Shown piece by piece: positions 32,183 to 40,084 of a stretch of 40,084 nucleotides of DNA. Position numbers and translations under genes: made by a program. Within the stretch, counting starts at the first letter, position 1. Each line of letters starts with the position of its first letter. A model generated the notes under the pieces. That model did no database searches. It was not told the origin of the DNA and was given only the letters and a program-made list of their open reading frames with translations. The stretch spans positions 67,969 to 108,052 of the forward strand of contig JAFZSO010000026.1 in the NCBI GenBank assembly GCA_017619355.1, read 5' to 3'. Origin of the DNA: Muribaculaceae bacterium (GTDB taxonomy: Bacteria > Bacteroidota > Bacteroidia > Bacteroidales > Muribaculaceae).

Positions 32183-33412
32183 TTAAAGAACCAATATTCC
32201 AAGAATCATGTTGATGAGGGCGGTGACATCGGAGACGTTCACATTGCCGTCAGAATTCACATCGGCCAAGGGCTTGTCGATAGGAAGCACGCCCAAAATC
32301 ATGTTGATGAGGGTGGTGACATCGCTCACATTCACTTTGCCATCGGCGTTCACATCGCCCTTGATATGAGGAGCGACAGCATCGGGGTGCAGGTCAATGG
32401 CACCCGCCACCTCAGTCGAGGTCTCGCCCAACCAGCCGCAATCTTGCAACACTCCGGAATACACTTTCACAAAGTCGATTGCCTTCAAGTTGACAGGATT
32501 ACCATCATTATCAACGGCCCAGTCGATTTTGAACCCCTGGTTCATGTTATCGGCGAAGTCGCCAGCGCCATAGCCATAATGCCAGTCTGGTCGGTTGTCG
32601 ACATACCCCCAATCGACGAAGTGCTGCACATAATATGTGCCTTGACCGCTTTCGTCCACGGCATTGCATCTGAGTTTTGTGCCGGTGAAAGTGAGCGTTT
32701 CGCCTTCATACCACTGAGGCCAGTAACTTTGCGAGTGGAAGTAATTCTTGCGAACATATCCTTCCTGCAGACTGTCGACACTATTGCAAGTCCAGCGGAT
32801 ATACTCGTTGTGGTACTGATTGGGTTTCAAAGTACCAAACTGGCTATCATCGGGCTTGTAGTAGGTGATGGTGAAATTCTTTTGTGTTTTGGGGTTATTA
32901 TGCTCGCTGCCGGCCAACTCATACCAGGGGTCGTCGGGAATGCCGTTGCCATTCATATCGCGACTCACCATCACTATGCCAGGTTCGCTGCTACCACCTG
33001 AAGACGAGGAACTTGCAGCCTGAAACGAGTTACCAAAGATTTGAAGATCATACTCACCCTCCACATTCACGACAGGGTGGTCAAATCCGAACACCACATA
33101 ACCGCCAAATGCCCCCAGACTAATGAGACCCGGTTTAACATCAATAACCGTGTCGGTATCAATAACGATTGACCCATCGGGCATCTCGACGGTGTCGTTA
33201 TGAATGGTCATTGTTCCGCATATGGCTTTCTCGACACGCGCCATCAAACTGTCGAGGGGCTCGGAGTCTGGACTATAATTGTACTTCGGAGTATCGTTCA
33301 CAAACTGGCCAGGTGCCGGAAGGAAATCATATACCTTAGTGATAAAAGGCATGTTCTGGGCATTTGCCAGCAGTGCAATCATCAATGATAAAAAAAGAAA
33401 AGTCCGTTTCAT
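32183..33412 (-). CDS. Cobalamin-locus surface protein with C-terminal dockerin-like pair
   Basis: A 409-residue protein with a signal peptide (MKRTFLFLSLMIALLANA). The main domain (about 20-345) belongs to a family found with BtuB/BtuG in Bacteroidetes: ISLGAFGGYVVFGFDHPVVN, YDLQIFGNSF, then the Ca-site-like DMNGNGIPDDPWYELAGSE, and later YGYGAGDFADN and AIDFVKVYSGV. After a short linker come two dockerin-type repeats (GDVNADGKVNVSDVTTLINM and ADVNSDGNVNVSDVTALINM, about 352-405), each with a Ca-loop of alternating Asp/Asn. No lipobox is seen, so surface attachment may use the dockerin-like end. It lies 22 nt after the BtuG-type gene. A direct role in binding cobalamin is inferred. Confidence 0.8.
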   Translation of the reverse strand: MKRTFLFLSLMIALLANAQNMPFITKVYDFLPAPGQFVNDTPKYNYSPDSEPLDSLMARVEKAICGTMTIHNDTVEMPDGSIVIDTDTVIDVKPGLISLGAFGGYVVFGFDHPVVNVEGEYDLQIFGNSFQAASSSSSGGSSEPGIVMVSRDMNGNGIPDDPWYELAGSEHNNPKTQKNFTITYYKPDDSQFGTLKPNQYHNEYIRWTCNSVDSLQEGYVRKNYFHSQSYWPQWYEGETLTFTGTKLRCNAVDESGQGTYYVQHFVDWGYVDNRPDWHYGYGAGDFADNMNQGFKIDWAVDNDGNPVNLKAIDFVKVYSGVLQDCGWLGETSTEVAGAIDLHPDAVAPHIKGDVNADGKVNVSDVTTLINMILGVLPIDKPLADVNSDGNVNVSDVTALINMILGILVL

Positions 33413-33434
33413 TTTTATAAAGGATTGTTGTTTT

Positions 33435-34586
33435 TTATTTTTCGTTTATATTATCACCCAGAAACACGAAATGAGCCGGGATATCGCCAGTGCGAACCTC
33501 CCACTGTTTCACGCCCTCGGGGCTGTAGCAGATGAGGCGCCCGGGCGACACATAATCTTTAGCGTCGCACACATAGATATCCTTGGTAATCGGGTTCACC
33601 GCCACGCTGTAGGGCATGGCAATATCCTTTTCAGTGCCATCGGTGATAAAGTTGTTTGACACTATCTCCATCGTGGCAGTGTTGATCAAGGCATAGCTGA
33701 CCTCATTCTGCATCGTCACATAGCTGAACTGCACACCTATCACATAAAGTGAGTCCCCATCCATCCACATGCTGCTCACATTGTTGTCGAATGTTTTGAG
33801 CAGTCGTTGATGACGGGTGTCATACACAAAGAGCCGGCTTGGGTTCTCATAGTAGTCGCCCCGTGACGAAATCCACAGATTGCCTCGATGGTCGGCTTTG
33901 CAACACTGCAGGTTGATGGCAATTTCAATTCTCGACTCCTCGGTAAATGTGTCGATATCGATAACCGATACCGTGTTTTCATAATTGGGCACCATGTATC
34001 CGCCAGAGTTGGCCACATATATCTTGCCATTGATGATGTCGAGCTCATCGGGTTGGAAGCCCACAAGACATGTGTCGACCACTTCCAGGGTGGTGGTGTC
34101 GATCTTAGCCACATAGCCTCGTTGCTCGTACTCGGGATTGATGACGACCGGACCGGCATAGCTCGTAACATAGGCATAGCCCCCATAGAACTTGATGAAG
34201 CGGCAATTAGGGATGTTGATCTGCCCAATTTTCTTCACGTTCATCTTGTCCATCACATCTATCTTGTTAGAGCAGTTGATGACTGCATAGAGTTTGCTGC
34301 CATAGATGCCCATGTCGTTGCCCACATCGCCCATTTCCTTCGCCACGCTGGGATTAGCATAAGCAAATATGTTGCGAGTATAGCGGCCAGTCCTGAAGTT
34401 GTAGTAGTCGAGTGTGGCCTTGTTGCTGCCCATATTGCCCTCGTTGAGCAGATAGAAGCCCTGAACCGAGGTGAACTGCGGTGTGGTTACTTCCACTTCT
34501 TCAGGAATAAATATCACTTGCTCTTCACGGCACGATGTCAGGACCAGGAGCAAACATGCGATCAATATGTAATGGAGGCGCTTCAT
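33435..34586 (-). CDS. btuG: BtuG-type surface cobalamin-binding lipoprotein
   Basis: A 383-residue lipoprotein (signal LIACLLLVLTSC, then REEQVIFIPEE) carrying a YncE-like seven-bladed beta-propeller: QGFYLLNEGNMGSNKATLDYYN, then repeated blades such as GSKLYAVINCSNKIDVMDKMN, PDELDIINGKIYVANSGGY and MPYSVAVNPITKDIYVCDAKDY. BtuG proteins sit on the outside of the outer membrane above BtuB and capture vitamin B12 with very high affinity. The gene starts one base after the btuB stop in an operon led by a cobalamin riboswitch, which strongly supports the assignment. C-terminal NINEK ends without extra modules. Confidence 0.9.
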   Translation of the reverse strand: MKRLHYILIACLLLVLTSCREEQVIFIPEEVEVTTPQFTSVQGFYLLNEGNMGSNKATLDYYNFRTGRYTRNIFAYANPSVAKEMGDVGNDMGIYGSKLYAVINCSNKIDVMDKMNVKKIGQINIPNCRFIKFYGGYAYVTSYAGPVVINPEYEQRGYVAKIDTTTLEVVDTCLVGFQPDELDIINGKIYVANSGGYMVPNYENTVSVIDIDTFTEESRIEIAINLQCCKADHRGNLWISSRGDYYENPSRLFVYDTRHQRLLKTFDNNVSSMWMDGDSLYVIGVQFSYVTMQNEVSYALINTATMEIVSNNFITDGTEKDIAMPYSVAVNPITKDIYVCDAKDYVSPGRLICYSPEGVKQWEVRTGDIPAHFVFLGDNINEK

Positions 34587-34587
34587 G

Positions 34588-36639
34588 CTAAATGTCGAAT
34601 TTGAGGGTGAGCCTGTAGTTGCGTCCAGGCATGGGATAGTTGTTGATCACATCGTAGTACTGGTTGAGCAGGTTGTTGACTTCGGCCGTCACTTTCATGT
34701 TCACCGCCCCCATCGTCCACTTGTAGCTGGCACTGAGGTCGTGGGTGTACCAAGGTTCCTCATGATTGGCAAGAATGTTGGCACTCACATGATAGCGCTC
34801 GCCCACATAGATGAAACTGTAGTTGAGGTCAAACGCACGCCAGCTGCCGTGTACCACCACGCTGCCGCTATGCCAGGGGATATAGGCAATCTGACCCTTG
34901 TAGGTCCCACCATCGCCATTATCAGAGGGATTAGAGTAATCTTGTGCGCGCTGGTAGGTGTAAGAGAGGTTCACATCCACATTCACATCGGCTGGAAACG
35001 CCATGCGCGTGCGCGCCGTGATATCAATGCCGCGTATCTTCACCTTGCCAATGTTCATCATCATCCAGCGATAGACGCCCCTGCCACGGGGCACGGCGAT
35101 AATCTTGTCATCGACCTGATTGTAGTAGGCATCGGCCGTTAGGCGAAATCCGCGCCAGAACCCTTGCTCACGATAGAGCTGATAGTGGAAACCCACATTA
35201 TACTGGGTGGCATACTCCGGACGCAGGTTGCTGTTGCCTATATCGGTGTAATAGAGGTCGTTGAAAGTGGGCATGCGGAAGATGCGCTTGTAGAATGCCC
35301 GCAGGTTGAAGTCGTAGCGTGCTATGGGCTTGTAGCTCAAGAACACCGCCGGTGTGGCCTTGTGCAGATATTTCGAGAACTTCGCCAGAATCTCCCCGGC
35401 ATTGCGTGCGCTGTAGCGGTCGTTGACCATGGTGTAGAGCAGGCTCGCCTGTGCCTTGAAGCCTCCCAAGGTATAGGCCGTGGCAAGCGCCGTGAGCAGC
35501 GTGTGGCGTGTGGGATAGGAGAAATTGGTGAGATTGGCATTCAGGTAGTTCCACTTGTAATCGACACTCAAGTTCACATCCCAGTTGCGCAGGATGGTGT
35601 ATTTGTTGGCAGTGGAGATGTAGAGTTCGTCTTGCCAGAACTCGTTGTCGATGAGCATGAGCGTGGTGTCGGGGTTCAGGTAGTGCAAATAGTCGTGGGC
35701 ATACTTGGCATTGACCATGAGCTCATACTTGGGAGTGAACTGGTTCTGATAAGAGCCTTGCAGGAAGAAGTTGCGGTCCCACTGCCGCTGGGCGTTGAAC
35801 CACACATTGTTGACGATGGCGCCGGGGATGCCGCGCTCGCTGTCGTAGTAGTAGAACTTGGCGTTCCACTTGCCCTCGGGCAGATAGCCGAAGAGGGCGC
35901 CCTCGATGCGCCAGGCATTGATGTCGCCATTCTTGCGCACGGCTGTGGTGTCCCATGCCAGCACTCCGTCGCTGAAGCGCTTGCGGTAGCGGAAGTGATA
36001 CTGGCCAGTGGCGTAAGTATACTCGGTGTTGATGAGCATGCTCACATCTTGCGAGAAACGGTGCTCCCATCGCAGCGAGGGATTGGCAAGGCCAAAGGAG
36101 CCCATGCGCATGGTCACATTCAGGTTGTCGCGCTTGTCGCCCTCGAATTTGGGGCGGCGGGTGCGCAGATACACTGAGCCTGCCGAACCGAAGTCGCGTG
36201 CAGGCTGGAAAATCTCGCTCTTCTGGCCGTTATAGATAGAGATTTCGTCGATGTTGTCGAGGGAGAATCGGCCGAGGTCGATCTGACCGTTCTGGGGGTT
36301 GCCGAGCTGAATGCCGTCGTAGTACACGCCCAGGTGGTTGGTGCCCATGGAGCGGATGTCGATGGTCTTGATGCCCCCCACCCCGCCGTAGTCCTTAATC
36401 TGCACACCGGCAAAGTAGCGGATGGCGTCGGCCACGCTGTGGCTGTTGAGGCGCTCGAGCTGGCGGCCGTTGAGCGTCTGCGCAGGAATCACTTCGCGAT
36501 ACAGTTTCTTGGCAAAGATGGTGACGTTGCTCAGGTATTGCATGGAGTCGAGCTTGCTGTGATACACGTCGGTAGTGTCTTGAGCGGCAACGCCCAGTAC
36601 TGACAGGAACGAGACAATATACACTAACAAGTGTCGCAT
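34588..36639 (-). CDS. btuB: TonB-dependent outer membrane cobalamin receptor (BtuB type)
   Basis: A 683-residue receptor with a signal peptide (MRHLLVYIVSFLSVLGVAAQ), a plug domain (about 30-160: ADAIRYFAGVQIKDYGGVGGIKTIDIRSMG, then GVYYDGIQLGNPQNGQIDLG) and a 22-strand-type barrel ending in AEVNNLLNQYYDVINNYPMPGRNYRLTLKFDI. SNVTIFAKK near residue 38 could serve as the TonB box. It would import cobalamin across the outer membrane using TonB energy. A cobalamin riboswitch ends about 20 nt before the ATG and btuG follows after one base, so the substrate call is strong. Length and layout are typical of Bacteroidetes BtuB. Confidence 0.93.
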   Translation of the reverse strand: MRHLLVYIVSFLSVLGVAAQDTTDVYHSKLDSMQYLSNVTIFAKKLYREVIPAQTLNGRQLERLNSHSVADAIRYFAGVQIKDYGGVGGIKTIDIRSMGTNHLGVYYDGIQLGNPQNGQIDLGRFSLDNIDEISIYNGQKSEIFQPARDFGSAGSVYLRTRRPKFEGDKRDNLNVTMRMGSFGLANPSLRWEHRFSQDVSMLINTEYTYATGQYHFRYRKRFSDGVLAWDTTAVRKNGDINAWRIEGALFGYLPEGKWNAKFYYYDSERGIPGAIVNNVWFNAQRQWDRNFFLQGSYQNQFTPKYELMVNAKYAHDYLHYLNPDTTLMLIDNEFWQDELYISTANKYTILRNWDVNLSVDYKWNYLNANLTNFSYPTRHTLLTALATAYTLGGFKAQASLLYTMVNDRYSARNAGEILAKFSKYLHKATPAVFLSYKPIARYDFNLRAFYKRIFRMPTFNDLYYTDIGNSNLRPEYATQYNVGFHYQLYREQGFWRGFRLTADAYYNQVDDKIIAVPRGRGVYRWMMMNIGKVKIRGIDITARTRMAFPADVNVDVNLSYTYQRAQDYSNPSDNGDGGTYKGQIAYIPWHSGSVVVHGSWRAFDLNYSFIYVGERYHVSANILANHEEPWYTHDLSASYKWTMGAVNMKVTAEVNNLLNQYYDVINNYPMPGRNYRLTLKFDI

Positions 36640-36658
36640 AAAATCCGGGTTTCAATTA

Positions 36659-36839
36659 CCAACTTGGCAGGTCTTCTGACTCGTTCCAGCCCGTATTCTC
36701 GTTCAGCGCTCCTTCCCACAGGCATCAAGGCGATGCCTTGCAGTGAAGCGGTGAGGGCTCAAGATGGAACATACAGCAGCGCCGTCTGTTCAGGATTCTC
36801 ACCTGATTCCCTTTTCACTGAGCCATTACGCTCAGCACC
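36659..36839 (-). ncRNA. Cobalamin (adenosylcobalamin-type) riboswitch
   Basis: Reading on the minus strand, the leader shows the conserved core: AAAAGGGAATCAGGTGAGAA followed by TCCTGAACAG, then a long P6-like arm (GCAAGGCATCGCCTTG), then TGCCTGTGGGAAGG, and finally the B12 box AGTCAGAAGACCTGCC (36681-36666). The element lies directly between a well-matched promoter and the btuB start codon. Because the B12 box ends only about 27 nt from the ATG, control is probably through ribosome access, with uptake genes turned down when cobalamin is plentiful. No separate terminator hairpin with a T-tract is seen before btuB. Confidence 0.93.
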
Positions 36840-36850
36840 AAATCTAAGTG

Positions 36851-36882
36851 CAAAATTACACAATAATCTGCGTGTGTACAAA
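36851..36882 (-). promoter_or_regulatory. Promoter of the cobalamin operon
   Basis: TTTG (36882-36879), a 20-nt spacer and TAATTTTG (36858-36851) on the minus strand: a perfect match to the Bacteroidetes -33/-7 consensus. The predicted transcript starts near 36844, at the first bases of the riboswitch. Confidence 0.8.
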
Positions 36883-36908
36883 TTATTTTTCAGAGAAAAA
36901 TGAAAGAG

Positions 36909-36945
36909 CACAAAAAAACAGGACTGGCGTGAATGCCAGCCCTGT
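36909..36945 (-). terminator. Intrinsic terminator of rpoC
   Basis: On the minus strand, ACAGGGCTGGC pairs with GCCAGTCCTGT around a 6-nt loop (one mismatch), followed by seven T residues. It lies about 25 nt after the rpoC stop and about 25 nt before the promoter of the cobalamin operon, insulating the two. Confidence 0.9.
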
Positions 36946-36970
36946 GATGGAATGATGCGAACCCAGGTGA

Positions 36971-39900
36971 TTAAGAATTCACGAGTTCGGCATCGACTAC
37001 ATCGTCGGTAACACTGCTGCTGCCAGCACGTGCCAACTCTTCCTTGTCACCCACAAGGAGTGACTGATATTCACGCAGACCGGTACCGGCAGGGATGAGG
37101 TGACCGCAAATGACGTTCTCCTTCATGCCCTCGAGACGGTCGACCTTGCCATTAATGGCTGCCTCGTTGAGCACCTTGGTAGTTTCCTGGAAGGAAGCGG
37201 CACTCATGAAGCTTGAGGTCTGCAGAGCAGCGCGGGTAATACCCTGAAGAATCTGTTCACTGGTAGCAGGCACAGCATCGCGCACCTGCACGAGCTTGAG
37301 GTCGCGGCGCTTGAGGGCCGAGTTGATGTCGCGCAGCTTGCGGGCGGTGATGATCTGACCGGCTTGCACATCAAGGCTGTCGCCGGCACTGGTGACCACC
37401 TTCTTGCCCCAGATGCGGTCGTTCTCGTCCATAAATTCGCGCTTGTCGACGACTTGCTGCTCGAGGAAGCGGGTGTCGCCGGGATCGAGGATGTTGACCT
37501 TGCGCATCATTTGACGCACAATCACCTCAAAGTGCTTGTCGTTGATCTTCACACCTTGCAGGCGATACACATCCTGCACCTCGTTGACGATATAGTCTTG
37601 CACGGCCGTGGGACCCTTGATGCGAAGGATGTCGGCAGGCGTGATGGCACCGTCGGAAAGGGCCGTACCGGCACGCACATAGTCGTTCTCCTGCACAAGA
37701 ATCTGTTTCGACAGTGGCACAAGATATTTCTTGACTTCGCCAAGTTTCTTGTTGCGCACCTCGATTTCACGGTTACCGCGCTTGATTTTACCAAAGGTAA
37801 CTTCACCGTCGATTTCGCTCACAACAGCGGGGTTCGACGGGTTGCGGGCCTCGAAGAGCTCGGTGACACGAGGCAGACCGCCCGTGATATCACCAGCACC
37901 ACCTGAAGATGCGCGCGGAATCTTGACGAATACCTCGCCAGCAGTGATTTCCTCGCCCTCATTCTTCATCAGGTGAGCGCCCACGGGGAGCGAATAGGTC
38001 TTGACAAGTTCGCCAGCCTCGTTAAAGAGTTGTGCCTCGGGAATGCGGGTACGATCCTTCGACTCGATAACGATTTTCTCGCTATTGCCTGAAGTCTCGT
38101 CGACCTCTTCACGATAGGTCACACCATCAATGAGGTTACTGAACTTGAGAGTACCACCCACTTCGCTCACGATTACGGCATTGAAGGGGTCCCACACGCT
38201 GATTACATCGCCCTTCTTGAGCATGTCGCCCGACTTGTAGTAGAGTTTCGAGCCATAGACGATGTTAGCGTGAGTAAGCACCATATTGGTGTTAGGATCG
38301 ATGATGTTCATCTCGGCCATGCGACCAATCACCACATCAACGCCATCCTTATCCTTCACGGTGCGGAGCTCCTCGATTTCGAGACGGCCATCATACTTGG
38401 ATGTCATGCTCGAAACGGCAGCGATGTTGCTTGCCACACCACCCACGTGGAACGTACGCAGTGTAAGCTGAGTACCAGGCTCACCAATCGACTGAGCGGC
38501 AATCACACCCACAGCCTCACCCTTCTGGACAAGGCGATGTGTGGCGAGGTTGCGTCCGTAGCACTTGGCGCAAACGCCGTGCTTGGCCTCACAGGTGAGG
38601 ACGGAACGAATCTCGACCGACTCGATTGCCGACTCGTTGATGATGTCGGCTGCAGTGTCGCTGATTTCTTCACCAGCCTTGACGATGACCTCGCCAGTGG
38701 TGGGATCAATGACGTCGTGGACCGATACTCGTCCCACGATGCGCTCACCGAGGGTGGCCACAACGTCATCGTTATTCTTCACCTCGCGGCACACAAGTCC
38801 GCGCAATGTTCCGCAGTCTTCTTCGGTGATGACCACATCGTGGGCAACGTCGACAAGACGGCGGGTAAGGTAACCTGCATCGGCGGTCTTCAAAGCGGTA
38901 TCGGCAAGACCCTTACGGGCACCGTGCGTGGAGATGAAGTACTCCAGCACGCTCAAGCCTTCCTTGAAGTTAGCCAGAATGGGGTTCTCGATAATCTGGT
39001 GTCCGCCTTCAACACCCGACTTCTGGGGCTTGGCCATCAGACCACGCATACCCGAGAGCTGACGAATCTGGTCCTTCGAACCACGAGCACCCGAGTCAAG
39101 CATCATGAACACCGAGTTGAAACCCTGCTGGTCGGCACTGATCTGCTTCATGAGGGTGTCGGTGATCTTGGCATTGACGTGAGTCCAGATATCGATAACC
39201 TGATTGTAGCGCTCGTTGTTGGTGATGAAGCCCATGTTGTAGTTGTTCATCACCTCTTCGACCTGAGCATCGCCCTCCTTGATGAACTTGTCCTTCTCTA
39301 CAGGCACAAGCACATCGTCGAGGTTGAATGAGAGGCCGCCCTTGAATGCCATGTAGTAGCCCATGTTCTTGACATCGTCGAGGAACTTGGCCGAACGAGG
39401 CACACCACAGGTGCGAATCACCTTGGTGATGATTCTCTTGAGCGACTTCTTGGAGATGAGTTCGTTGATGTAACCCATCTGGTCGGGCACGCAGTTGTTG
39501 AACAGGATGCGACCCATACAGGTGTCGTTCACCATGCGTTTCACCTTGTTGCCGTTGGCGTCGAGTTCCTCTACCTGCACCGAGATGATGGCGTTCATGG
39601 CCACCTTACCCTCGTTGAAGGCAATCTGAGCCTCTTCAGGCCCGTAGAACACGAGTCCTTCACCCTTAGCACCCTTGCGGAGCTTAGTGATGTAGTACAA
39701 ACCGAGCACCATGTCCTGTGAAGGCACGGTGATGGGCTCGCCGTTGGCAGGATTCAAAATGTTGTGCGGCATGAGCATGAGCAGCTGGGCCTCGGCAATA
39801 GCCTCGTTGCCCAGGGGCAGATGCACTGCCATCTGGTCGCCGTCGAAGTCGGCATTGAACGGCGTACAAGCCAGCGGGTGCAGCTGAATAGCCTTACCCT

Positions 39901-40084
39901 CGATGAGTTTAGGCTGGAATGCCTGAATACCGAGTCGGTGCAGTGTTGGAGCACGGTTGAGCAGGACGGGATGTCCCTTCATCACGTTCTCCAGAATATC
40001 CCAAACCACGGGTTCCTTGCGGTCCACAATCTTCTTGGCGCTCTTCACCGTCTTCACGATGCCGCGCTCAATGAGCTTGCGGAT
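36971..40084 (-). CDS. rpoC: RNA polymerase beta' subunit, C-terminal ~1037 residues (cut by window edge)
   Basis: The frame is open through the right edge ([20 protein letters not shown]), so the N-terminal part is outside the window. Key elements: [16 protein letters not shown], the catalytic [15 protein letters not shown] with the three Mg-binding Asp residues, then the bridge/trigger region ([27 protein letters not shown] and [28 protein letters not shown]). The second zinc site is formed by CGTLRGLVC (first Cys distant) and [16 protein letters not shown]. The C-terminal end ([26 protein letters not shown]) is variable. It is the essential catalytic subunit with RpoB, normally co-transcribed after rpoB. 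Confidence 0.98.
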   Translation of the reverse strand: MRKLIERGIVKTVKSAKKIVDRKEPVVWDILENVMKGHPVLLNRAPTLHRLGIQAFQPKLIEGKAIQLHPLACTPFNADFDGDQMAVHLPLGNEAIAEAQLLMLMPHNILNPANGEPITVPSQDMVLGLYYITKLRKGAKGEGLVFYGPEEAQIAFNEGKVAMNAIISVQVEELDANGNKVKRMVNDTCMGRILFNNCVPDQMGYINELISKKSLKRIITKVIRTCGVPRSAKFLDDVKNMGYYMAFKGGLSFNLDDVLVPVEKDKFIKEGDAQVEEVMNNYNMGFITNNERYNQVIDIWTHVNAKITDTLMKQISADQQGFNSVFMMLDSGARGSKDQIRQLSGMRGLMAKPQKSGVEGGHQIIENPILANFKEGLSVLEYFISTHGARKGLADTALKTADAGYLTRRLVDVAHDVVITEEDCGTLRGLVCREVKNNDDVVATLGERIVGRVSVHDVIDPTTGEVIVKAGEEISDTAADIINESAIESVEIRSVLTCEAKHGVCAKCYGRNLATHRLVQKGEAVGVIAAQSIGEPGTQLTLRTFHVGGVASNIAAVSSMTSKYDGRLEIEELRTVKDKDGVDVVIGRMAEMNIIDPNTNMVLTHANIVYGSKLYYKSGDMLKKGDVISVWDPFNAVIVSEVGGTLKFSNLIDGVTYREEVDETSGNSEKIVIESKDRTRIPEAQLFNEAGELVKTYSLPVGAHLMKNEGEEITAGEVFVKIPRASSGGAGDITGGLPRVTELFEARNPSNPAVVSEIDGEVTFGKIKRGNREIEVRNKKLGEVKKYLVPLSKQILVQENDYVRAGTALSDGAITPADILRIKGPTAVQDYIVNEVQDVYRLQGVKINDKHFEVIVRQMMRKVNILDPGDTRFLEQQVVDKREFMDENDRIWGKKVVTSAGDSLDVQAGQIITARKLRDINSALKRRDLKLVQVRDAVPATSEQILQGITRAALQTSSFMSAASFQETTKVLNEAAINGKVDRLEGMKENVICGHLIPAGTGLREYQSLLVGDKEELARAGSSSVTDDVVDAELVNS

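Noticed and set aside
35164-36177. A 337-codon plus-strand frame opposite btuB
   Set aside because: It is a shadow of the BtuB barrel; composition is typical of antisense frames (Val, His, Gln, Glu rich).
30885-36639. A SusC/SusD polysaccharide utilisation locus
   Set aside because: The receptor lacks a paired SusD gene, and the riboswitch and BtuG-type neighbour identify cobalamin as the substrate.
38270-39331. A 353-codon plus-strand frame opposite rpoC
   Set aside because: It lies entirely within the strongly conserved rpoC coding sequence and has no recognisable features.

Overview
The window is a stretch of chromosome from a gut-type member of the Bacteroidales, most like Muribaculaceae or Prevotellaceae. 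The evidence is Bacteroidetes-style promoters (a -7 box of the TAnnTTTG type, often 20 nt after a TTTG-like -33 box), almost no Shine-Dalgarno sites, a BtuB/BtuG cobalamin locus, C-terminal tails resembling type IX secretion (T9SS) sorting domains, paired dockerin-like repeats, and the families DUF3667, DUF4465, DUF4491 and DUF4855. Nothing looks like a prophage, transposon, integron or CRISPR array. Most of the window is ordinary chromosomal gene content.

Layout. 1-5.2 kb: the end of an unknown gene, a secreted unknown protein, tRNA-Cys, a secreted acetyl xylan esterase-type hydrolase, and topoisomerase III. 5.2-8.7 kb (minus strand): mazG translationally coupled to topB, and a coaX / outer-membrane barrel / lptC cluster. 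8.8-11.5 kb (minus): a small membrane protein, a DUF4855 protein, a DivIC/FtsB-type division protein, and trmD. 11.6-18.6 kb (plus): a secreted protein with a GH127-like fold, then a tight run of ABC ATPase, FtsX-like permease, DUF3667 zinc-ribbon membrane protein, MBOAT O-acyltransferase and SGNH-type partner, which looks like an envelope glycan acylation system. 18.6-24.9 kb: menA, a DUF3142-like lipoprotein overlapping a large helical-repeat protein, a membrane-anchored lipoprotein, two small membrane proteins (one a truncated DUF4491 only 42 codons long) and a DUF3298-like secreted protein.

24.9-25.6 kb carries no gene. It is a mosaic of palindromes, short direct repeats and dispersed-repeat-like sequence.

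25.6-36.9 kb (minus) is the most distinctive part. A cobalamin riboswitch with a well-matched promoter leads a four-gene operon: a BtuB-type TonB-dependent receptor, a BtuG-type beta-propeller lipoprotein, a ~400-residue surface protein ending in two dockerin-like repeats, and a DUF4465 protein ending in a SusF-like module plus a T9SS-like tail. Downstream of a terminator is a two-gene unit: a TolB-like propeller protein and a 1374-residue secreted Amidase_3 (cell-wall amidase) protein. The amidase ends in almost the same 169-residue module as the DUF4465 protein (146 of 169 residues identical by hand count).

The window ends in rpoC, cut at the right edge.
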